The position numbers were made by a program, and so were the translations under genes. From the NCBI GenBank assembly GCA_020057015.1, contig JAGVGS010000213.1, forward strand, positions 1 through 32,184: a stretch of DNA of 32,184 nucleotides. Direction: 5' to 3'. The notes under the pieces were generated by a model. It was given only the letters and a program-made list of their open reading frames with translations. It was not told the origin of the DNA and did no database searches. The stretch comes from Candidatus Omnitrophota bacterium. GTDB taxonomy: Bacteria > Omnitrophota > Gorgyraeia > Aquiviventales > Aquiviventaceae. This document shows, piece after piece, positions 19,472 to 24,636 of this stretch. How positions within the stretch are numbered: position 1 is the stretch's first letter; every line of letters starts with the position of its first letter.

Positions 19472-19554
19472 TATTGGCAGAAGTGATTGTTCGTGGGAAA
19501 TGATTCATGCCCTGTGCGCACGCGAGTGCCACGGGGCGCAAAAGGAGAACTTCG

Positions 19555-20229
19555 ATGTTTGGGTATAAATCACTTGTAGTGGGATTACTTGGCGTCGGGT
19601 TGTGTAGTGGGATTGTCCCAGGCGCTGTCTCGGCGGCAGAACTGGTGGTCCCGGTGCGCCAGGCTGCGGGACAAATCGTATGGCTGGATACCCAGCTAGG
19701 ACGCCTGCAACTGAACGCGGATAACTCCCCAGGAATGCAGGCCACACAGTACACGATTACTCAGCATGACACCCGTGTGACTGACCGTTCGGATAAGCAG
19801 TTTCTCGCTATTACGGATTTACGAGCAGGGCAGCATATCACGATTGAATCCCGGGCCAGCGGGGAGGAGCAAATCGCGACCAAGATTACCGTGGAACCTT
19901 CCTCGGCACCCTTATTCCAAGAAGCTGAGGGTACGATTGAGTCAATTGACGCCGGTAATCCGGGCACGTTTACCCTCAAGGAGACTACAGGCACCCAGCC
20001 AGCGGGAACGGTGTCCTTGTTCACGTTTGATCCCAATACCATAGTTGTCATGGAAAGCCCTAGCCTTCAGCCGGTTCGATTGGAAGTAAAGCCCGGTGAT
20101 TTTGTGAGGGTGGCCTACGTGGTGAATGATGGCAAGCGCACTGCGCGTTCAATGATGCGGTATTCAGTCAGGCCGGCGCCATCGACCACCATCACCACTA
20201 CGACAAGCACCACGACCACGACGCAATAA
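19555..20229 (+). CDS. Secreted protein with Thr-rich C-terminal tail, function unknown
   Basis: A 224-residue protein with a clear signal peptide (hydrophobic 6-26, cleavage probably after AVSAA near residue 30). The mature region has repeated beta-strand-like segments (RQAAGQIVWLDTQLGRLQL; a TDLRAGQHITIESR stretch; LEVKPGDFVRVAYVV), suggestive of small OB/beta-barrel domains of the DUF5666 kind. The last 17 or so residues are almost all Thr/Ser, resembling an O-glycosylation or wall-spanning tail. The start at 19555 was chosen for the AAGGAG 10 bases upstream; a frame extension to 19507 lacks such a site. I do not recognise a specific function. Confidence 0.65.
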   Translation: MFGYKSLVVGLLGVGLCSGIVPGAVSAAELVVPVRQAAGQIVWLDTQLGRLQLNADNSPGMQATQYTITQHDTRVTDRSDKQFLAITDLRAGQHITIESRASGEEQIATKITVEPSSAPLFQEAEGTIESIDAGNPGTFTLKETTGTQPAGTVSLFTFDPNTIVVMESPSLQPVRLEVKPGDFVRVAYVVNDGKRTARSMMRYSVRPAPSTTITTTTSTTTTTQ

Positions 20230-20279
20230 GGGTGATTTTTAAGGATGCGTCTAGCAAATGAGAAGCTAAGGAGTCAGAG

Positions 20280-20567
20280 ATGCGTTATGTTTTTTACGTT
20301 GTGATAGCCGGTACCCTGCTCGCAAGCGGCCCACTGGGGTGCGCGAGCAGGAGGATCACTACCGTCAAGACACAGGAGCAAGTCCAGCGTCCAGGGGTAA
20401 TGGTGGGCACGGAAGAGGTGCGCATGGACAAGGTAACGACGACCACCACGGTCACCCAAACTCCTCAGGAATCGCGAGGAATACTTTCCACCACGATTCA
20501 TTTCCTGGGTGAAGTCATCAGTTGGCCGTTTCGTTTGGTCGGTTCTCTGGTGCGTGCCCTCTTCTAA
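20280..20567 (+). CDS. Small predicted lipoprotein
   Basis: A 95-residue protein. The N-terminus is MRYVFYVVIAGTLLASGPLGCAS: a short positive start, a hydrophobic core and a lipobox-like LGC, so Cys21 is probably lipidated. The mature region has a Thr-rich run (VTTTTTVTQT), then a hydrophobic amphipathic C-terminus (FLGEVISWPFRLVGSLVRALF) that could lie on a membrane. Start ATG follows a CTAAGGAG site. It shares the Thr-rich flavour of the gene 50 bases upstream. No family is recognised. Confidence 0.65.
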   Translation: MRYVFYVVIAGTLLASGPLGCASRRITTVKTQEQVQRPGVMVGTEEVRMDKVTTTTTVTQTPQESRGILSTTIHFLGEVISWPFRLVGSLVRALF

Positions 20568-20584
20568 AGTGAGCAGGAGATGCG

Positions 20585-21106
20585 ATGAAGGTTAGCGAGT
20601 GCATGACCACGGACACGAGTGTGTGCGTAGCTGAAAGCAGTTGTGCGGCAGCCGGCGAGATCATGCGCCGGAGCCAGTCCGGATTCATGCCGGTTGTTGA
20701 CAGCCTTAAAAACAAACGGGTCGTGGGCGTGGTGACGGATCGCGACTTGATGCTTCATTTGGTTCGTCAACCGCCCGCACGCCATATCCCCGTGAAGACT
20801 TGCATGACGAAAGCCCCCACGCTGATTGCGGCCGATGCAGATCTCGAGGAAGCGATACGCGTGATGAAAAGGGCGGCGGTGCCCCAGCTGCCTGTCGTCG
20901 ATGACGGGGTCCTTGTCGGGGTGCTCTCGTTGCTGGATATTGCCCTGGCCGTTCGCAGGCAATGGGCCTATGTAGGACCGAATGTCACGGACAATCATGT
21001 GACCGAGATCATTGAAGCGATCGCGGTGGCTCGAGCCGCGGCCCAAAATGGCCACGCATTACTTAGGAAGCCTAAAACGGTAAAAAGAAAGGTGCGTTCT
21101 TTATGA
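20585..21106 (+). CDS. CBS-domain pair protein
   Basis: A 173-residue soluble protein with two CBS motifs, about residues 1-62 (VSECMTTDTSV with FMPVVDSLKNKRVVGVVTDRDL) and 68-125 (VKTCMTKAPTLI with VPQLPVVDDGVLVGVLSLLDIAL). The pair forms a Bateman module that binds adenine nucleotides and is typical of stand-alone energy or stress sensors. The C-terminus is a basic tail (KPKTVKRKVRS). The start lies 17 bases after the lipoprotein stop. Its stop overlaps the start of the entericidin-like gene (ATGA), so the two are translationally coupled. Confidence 0.88.
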   Translation: MKVSECMTTDTSVCVAESSCAAAGEIMRRSQSGFMPVVDSLKNKRVVGVVTDRDLMLHLVRQPPARHIPVKTCMTKAPTLIAADADLEEAIRVMKRAAVPQLPVVDDGVLVGVLSLLDIALAVRRQWAYVGPNVTDNHVTEIIEAIAVARAAAQNGHALLRKPKTVKRKVRSL

Positions 21107-21228
21107 AGACACTCGTATCCATTCTGGTTGCTCTCGGCGTACTTGTGGGATTGACTGGCTGCCACAGCGGGACCATGCGTGGGGTGGGTTCCGATGTGGA
21201 GCGCCTCGGTGACAGGATGCAGCGATAA
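21103..21228 (+). CDS. Entericidin-like small lipoprotein
   Basis: A 41-residue ORF. The N-terminus is a lipoprotein signal (KTLVSILVALGVLVGLTGC), with a lipobox LTGC putting the lipidated Cys at about residue 20. The mature part, HSGTMRGVGSDVERLGDRMQ, matches the entericidin A/B pattern (C-N-T-x-R-G-x-G-x-D-v-x-x-x-G). Entericidins are tiny lipoproteins of the cell envelope, stress- or stationary-phase-controlled in enterobacteria, where they form a toxin/antidote pair; only one is seen here. The ATG overlaps the CBS gene stop. Confidence comes from the coherent lipobox and motif in a very short frame. Confidence 0.78.
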   Translation: MKTLVSILVALGVLVGLTGCHSGTMRGVGSDVERLGDRMQR

Positions 21229-21341
21229 GGTGAAGCCGTGGCTATGTAGCAACCAACACGACTACGAAATTCGAAGGAACCAAATTCGAAAGGGCTCGAT
21301 CGTCTAGTAATGAAGGAACAAAAGATTTCCGATGTGAGGAA

Positions 21342-22550
21342 ATGCCTATACCGGATAAACTCAGCAGTCTGGCAAGTCAAACGAATTCGAAAACAGCGAA
21401 GCGTTTTGGGGCGATGCCGCTGGGGCAGTTGTTGCGCTCCAGGCCGAGATCTCACAAGAAGCGCCCTGCGAGTCAGGATTTTGCAGATATCAGCAAGCTT
21501 CTGATTGGCTCGGGGGACAGCCGTGCCTTTGCCCTCAATGCGATCCTCGTTCTCCTGGTCATCTGCACGCTTTACTTCGGCCGCACGGCCATTCTCCCTA
21601 TGGTTTTGGGGATTTTTCTCAGCTTTTTGCTTCGGCCCATTGTTCGCCAACTCGCCGTGTGGAAGATTCCAGAATCGGTAGGAGCCGGCATCGTCCTGTT
21701 GGTCATGCTCGGCACCCTGAGTTTTGGCGTCTCTCAACTCGCGGAGCCGGCATCCCTGTGGATGCGGAAGGCCCCTGAGAGCCTGCAGGAGATCGAGTGG
21801 AAGCTTCGCAATGTGCTCAGACCTGCCAAGCAAGTCAGTCAGGCGGCTGAACAGGTTGAGCAGATGACGGGCGGCGCGAAGGACAAAGAAGTCCAAACTG
21901 TGGAAATAAAATCTCCTGGCCTGCTGGATATGGTGCTGCTTGGCATGAAGAACATCCTAGGCGGGGTCGTGATTACCTTCGGCGCGCTCTACTTTCTCCT
22001 CGCCTCCGGAGATTTCTTTTTGCGTACGTGGGTCGAAGTCTTGCCAGGCCTCACCGAGAAAAAGCGGGCCGTAACCATTGTGCGTGAGCTCACGAGGACG
22101 ATGTCCAGGTACCTCGGCACCATTACGGTGACTAACATCGTGCTCGGCGTCCTGACCGCCTTCGCGATGTCCCTCTTAGGCATGCCCCATCCGATCCTCT
22201 GGGGCGTGCTGGGAGGCGTTCTGAACTACATCCCCTATTTAGGGGCGCTTGTGGCTGTCATCATCATCGGCCTGGTCGCATTGCTGCACTTTAGCTCGGT
22301 GGGGCATGCGCTCCTTGCCCCCTTAAGCTATTGGGCTCTTACCATCGTGGAAAGTGGGCTCATAAGCCCGATCTTCCTCGGTCGCCAATTAGCCCTCAAT
22401 CCCGTCATGATCTTCTGCTCACTCGTCTTCTGGGGCTGGCTGTGGGGGATTCCTGGGACGTTTCTCGCTGTTCCGAACCTGATGGCCCTGAAGATCATCT
22501 GCGATCACTCGAAACCCTTGGCCTTCATCGGGAAGTTCTTGGGGCGATGA
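21342..22550 (+). CDS. AI-2E family transporter (PF01594 type)
   Basis: A 402-residue membrane protein with 7-8 hydrophobic segments: two near 63-100, one near 105-128, a long soluble stretch to about 195, then segments up to the end with LGVLTAFAMSLLGMPHPILWGVLGGVLNYIPYLG and GRQLALNPVMIFCSLVFWGWLWGIPGTFLAVP. This is the AI-2E/YdiK/TqsA fold; members act in export of varied solutes, in sodium/proton exchange or in autoinducer movement, so the substrate is open. A basic N-terminal extension of about 55 residues precedes the first helix. The ATG is close to TGAGGA; a slightly different start cannot be excluded. Confidence 0.87.
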   Translation: MPIPDKLSSLASQTNSKTAKRFGAMPLGQLLRSRPRSHKKRPASQDFADISKLLIGSGDSRAFALNAILVLLVICTLYFGRTAILPMVLGIFLSFLLRPIVRQLAVWKIPESVGAGIVLLVMLGTLSFGVSQLAEPASLWMRKAPESLQEIEWKLRNVLRPAKQVSQAAEQVEQMTGGAKDKEVQTVEIKSPGLLDMVLLGMKNILGGVVITFGALYFLLASGDFFLRTWVEVLPGLTEKKRAVTIVRELTRTMSRYLGTITVTNIVLGVLTAFAMSLLGMPHPILWGVLGGVLNYIPYLGALVAVIIIGLVALLHFSSVGHALLAPLSYWALTIVESGLISPIFLGRQLALNPVMIFCSLVFWGWLWGIPGTFLAVPNLMALKIICDHSKPLAFIGKFLGR

Positions 22551-22846
22551 GCGGTAGGTTTGAAATCAGAGACGGAAGCGCTCGCCTAAAAACGTAACCA
22601 GGTTGTAATCAGCGGCGTTGATTTCGTGCAAACTCCTGCCACGTCCTGCTAGTGAGGCATCGTCACCAAGTGGTTCAGGCATCAACGAGGAGGGGTTTTT
22701 GGTTTCTGCAAGTCGAGCGACGGGCTCCCGCGGAGCGAGTCGGCGATGGCCGGCTCGCGGAGTGCCGAACCTTCCCCGAATAGGTATAGCTAGTGTCATG
22801 GCGCTATACCCGTTACAGCCTATTTTTAACTAATCCACGTAATTAA
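22551..22846. other. Intergenic stretch before the hip operators
   Basis: No convincing gene is found on either strand; the 77-codon minus frame and 71-codon plus frame have no recognisable motif. Two half-sites matching the hip operator, GGTATA (22783-22788) and TATACC (22805-22810), face outward with 16 bases between them. The base composition changes from GC-rich to AT-rich near 22800. Confidence 0.4.
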
Positions 22847-22864
22847 TATACCGTTTAGGGTATA
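22847..22864. promoter_or_regulatory. hip operator O1
   Basis: A perfect palindrome TATACC-N6-GGTATA, the same as O3. The likely ligand is the HipB-like repressor encoded downstream. It is 31 bp from O2. Confidence 0.7.
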
Positions 22865-22877
22865 GTATTTATATAGC

Positions 22878-22895
22878 TATATCCTTAAGGGTATA
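22878..22895. promoter_or_regulatory. hip operator O2
   Basis: TATATC-N6-GGTATA: one mismatch to the O1/O3 consensus. It starts 31 bp after O1 and 42 bp before O3, about 3 and 4 helical turns, so three HipB dimers would sit on the same DNA face. Confidence 0.65.
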
Positions 22896-22919
22896 TTTAT
22901 CGTGTTTATATCTTGAATT

Positions 22920-22937
22920 TATACCTGATATGGTATA
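22920..22937. promoter_or_regulatory. hip operator O3, overlapping the hipB promoter
   Basis: A perfect TATACC-N6-GGTATA palindrome ending 11 bases before the hipB ATG. TTGAAT at 22913-22918 and TAGTAT at 22936-22941 (17-base spacer) could be -35 and -10, so repressor binding would block RNA polymerase. The hipB mRNA would then be nearly leaderless. Confidence 0.7.
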
Positions 22938-22948
22938 GTATTTATGAC

Positions 22949-23182
22949 ATGGATACGTTTGGGAAGCAGATCAAGGAATTGCGCAAGCGAGCCGGCCTCA
23001 CGCAGCTGGAATTTTCCAGCCGAGCGGGCGTCGGGTTGCGGTTTATCCGTGACCTTGAACAGGGTAAGCCCAGCGTGCGTCTGGATAAGGTAAACCAGGT
23101 GCTGAAATTCCTGGGGCATCACCTGGAGATCGTGTCAGACCATGAGCGAAGAACAGACTCGAAGAGCGACCGTTCAGTATAA
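22949..23182 (+). CDS. hipB: HipB-like antitoxin/repressor (XRE family)
   Basis: A 77-residue protein, almost entirely a helix-turn-helix of the HTH_3/XRE type (about 5-60: GKQIKELRKRAGLTQLEFSSRAGVG, then FIRDLEQGKPSVRLDKV), followed by KFLGHHLEIV, which forms the dimer strand in HipB. It is the expected DNA-binding antitoxin of a Hip locus and should autorepress through the three palindromes upstream. I chose ATG 22949; a TTG-initiated frame from 22913 would run through operator O3 and adds residues with no family match. No Shine-Dalgarno is visible. The last 41 bases overlap the next gene. Confidence 0.88.
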   Translation: MDTFGKQIKELRKRAGLTQLEFSSRAGVGLRFIRDLEQGKPSVRLDKVNQVLKFLGHHLEIVSDHERRTDSKSDRSV

Positions 23183-23471
23183 CGGGCGGGTCGCAGGCTT
23201 CTTGTCGGAGACGGCAACCGGCTACCGGTTCAGCTACGACAAGGACTACCTCCGCACAGGCCCCGCGATCTCCATCTCGCTGCCTCTTCGCGAGGAACCC
23301 TATGAGTCCAAAGATCTCTTCAGTTTCTTTCGGGGATTGCTGCCCGAAGGGTGGTACCTGTCGATTGTCAGTGCCACCGCCAAGGTTGATGCGCAGGATG
23401 CGTTCGGGATCCTCCTGGCCACGACGGCCGATACGATCGGTGCGGTCACCGTGCATAAGGCAGACGCGTGA
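23142..23471 (+). CDS. hipS: HipS-like protein (free HipA N-terminal subdomain)
   Basis: A 109-residue protein equal to the N-terminal subdomain 1 (Couple_hipA) of HipA, here encoded separately. Visible hallmarks are ATVQYNGRVAGFLSE, YRFSYDKDYL, AISISLPLREEPYES and the conserved FFRGLLPEGW. In the described tripartite HipBST systems the free HipS, rather than HipB, neutralises the HipT kinase. It overlaps hipB by 41 bases and hipT by 4 bases (GTGA), so the three subunits are translationally coupled. This is not simply a broken HipA: the frame is open and the boundary falls at the known domain junction. Confidence 0.85.
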   Translation: MSEEQTRRATVQYNGRVAGFLSETATGYRFSYDKDYLRTGPAISISLPLREEPYESKDLFSFFRGLLPEGWYLSIVSATAKVDAQDAFGILLATTADTIGAVTVHKADA

Positions 23472-24349
23472 GTGCGGGGGCCTTGATGGTTGACGCGAAA
23501 ACGCTCAAGGGCCTGTTCCATCTCTCGGTGGCACCCACCCTTTCACTCTCGCTGCCGGACATTTCTCTGCAGGCGCAGGCGATGGTCGGGAAGATGTCCA
23601 TTTCCGGGGTCCAGCCGAAACTGTCGCTACGGCTGGATAAGGCCAAGCGAGAGCTGGTCCCGGTTGCTGCCGGCGGCGAATACATCTTGAAGCCGCAGAT
23701 TCAGGCGTTTCCCCATGTCCCTGAAAATGAGAGCTGCTGCATGGATCTCGCCGCGATGCTGGATATCGACGTACCGCCGCATTGCCTCTTGCCGCTGAAA
23801 GACGGCACGCTGGCCTACGTGGTCAAGCGCTTCGATCGGGACGGAGAGCAGAAGATCCACCAGGAGAATTTTTACCAGATCCTTGAGAAGAAGGATAAAT
23901 ACGCGGGTGCTCTAGAGGAAATCGGCAAGAAGCTCAAGGAAATCTCGGCTGTGCCGGGGCTAGACGTGCAGCTGTTCTTTGAGCGCGTCGTCCTCAACTT
24001 CTTGATCGGCAACGGCGACGGGCATTTTCAGAACTACTCGATTTCGTATACCGACCACGGCGTGCGCCTGGCCCCGGCGTATGATCTCGTGTGCACGAAG
24101 CTGGTGATCCCCACCGAGGAAGATTCCGCCTTAACGCTGCATGGGAAACGAAACCACCTCACGCGGAACGACGTGGATGCGCTGGCAGACTACCTGGAGA
24201 TTCCCTCGCGCGTTCGCTATCAGAAATTCGTCGGCACGCTGACCCGGATGGAGCAGCTGGTCAAGGCCAGCCGCCTGCCCACCGCGTTCTGTGAGCGATT
24301 CCTCGAGATCATCCGGTTGCGGCACGGGCGCCTAAAACTGAGCTCCTGA
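23468..24349 (+). CDS. hipT: HipT-like serine/threonine kinase toxin
   Basis: A 293-residue HipA-like kinase lacking the N-terminal subdomain. The glycine-rich loop reads KMSISGVQPK with the SIS pair S44/S46, equivalent to the two autophosphorylated serines described in HipT of enteropathogenic E. coli. Further features are ILKPQ with the ATP-binding Lys75, VVKRFDR (118-124), the catalytic loop GNGDGHFQN with D184 and N189, and AYDLV with metal-binding D206. These are complete, so the kinase is probably active. The GTG start overlaps the hipS stop. Known HipT phosphorylates tryptophanyl-tRNA synthetase; the target here is unknown. Confidence 0.87.
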   Translation: MSAGALMVDAKTLKGLFHLSVAPTLSLSLPDISLQAQAMVGKMSISGVQPKLSLRLDKAKRELVPVAAGGEYILKPQIQAFPHVPENESCCMDLAAMLDIDVPPHCLLPLKDGTLAYVVKRFDRDGEQKIHQENFYQILEKKDKYAGALEEIGKKLKEISAVPGLDVQLFFERVVLNFLIGNGDGHFQNYSISYTDHGVRLAPAYDLVCTKLVIPTEEDSALTLHGKRNHLTRNDVDALADYLEIPSRVRYQKFVGTLTRMEQLVKASRLPTAFCERFLEIIRLRHGRLKLSS

Positions 24350-24387
24350 CGCTTTACGCAAGTCCTTGCAATTCCTCGTCTTCCGAA

Positions 24388-24414
24388 TTCGAGCTCCGTC
24401 GCCCCCGCCATTTA
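24388..24414 (+). repeat. Right direct repeat (attR-like), tRNA-Asp 3' end remnant
   Basis: It repeats the T-loop to CCA plus TTTA of tRNA-Asp (10910-10936) with a single C-to-T change. There is no tRNA 5' half nearby, so this is a remnant and not a second gene. It lies 38 bases after the hipT stop. Confidence 0.75.
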
Positions 24415-24421
24415 TCATCAG

Positions 24422-24459
24422 GCTTCAATATGTGCTCGATCTGCGGGTCATATTGAAGC
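24422..24459. repeat. Inverted repeat next to the right island end
   Basis: An 11-bp perfect inverted repeat (GCTTCAATATG at 24422-24432 and its complement at 24449-24459) with a 16-base loop. No T-run follows, so it is not a standard terminator. It begins 8 bases after the attR-like repeat and could be a recombinase arm site or a structured RNA. Confidence 0.5.
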
Positions 24460-24550
24460 GATAAGTGGGGCAGAGTGCCCTGGCTTAAGATCGCTTAGCA
24501 TTGCATAGACCGTATTTTCTGCCCCCTTTCTCCTTGTGTCCTAGACTGCC

Positions 24551-24618
24551 GAGAGGTAGCCTGGCGGGGTGTGGTGAACCCTCGCTGTCGAGGCTCTCCA
24601 GCCTACGGCACGTGTGCC
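24551..24618 (+). promoter_or_regulatory. Potentially structured leader of the LamG-protein gene
   Basis: The bases can fold as an outer GAGAG/CTCTC stem enclosing GGGT/ACCC and CCTCG/CGAGG hairpins, followed by a small GGCAC/GTGCC hairpin right before the ribosome site. I do not recognise a known riboswitch class; in particular, the GEMM core is absent. Confidence 0.25.
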
Positions 24619-24636
24619 TGCGAAGGAGATTATGTC

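Noticed and set aside
18916-19503. A 195-codon plus-strand frame with a helix-like stretch (AELKRAREAAQARALVKLESK) before the GlsB gene
   Set aside because: It runs through lysR antisense and continues out of frame over GlsB, with no sensible start or end; the helix-like wording is likely chance.
22566-22799. A 77-codon minus-strand frame between the AI-2E transporter and hipB
   Set aside because: No ribosome site, no recognisable motif and an opposing frame of similar length; not supported as a gene.
23142-24349. HipA broken by a frameshift
   Set aside because: The split lies at the known HipS/HipT domain boundary, the genes overlap by GTGA as in normal coupled genes, and the kinase has its own SIS motif; a true HipBST is the better reading.
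24551-24618. Cyclic-di-GMP (GEMM) riboswitch upstream of the LamG-protein gene
   Set aside because: Considered because similar genes can have one, but the conserved GEMM core and tetraloop-receptor features are not present.
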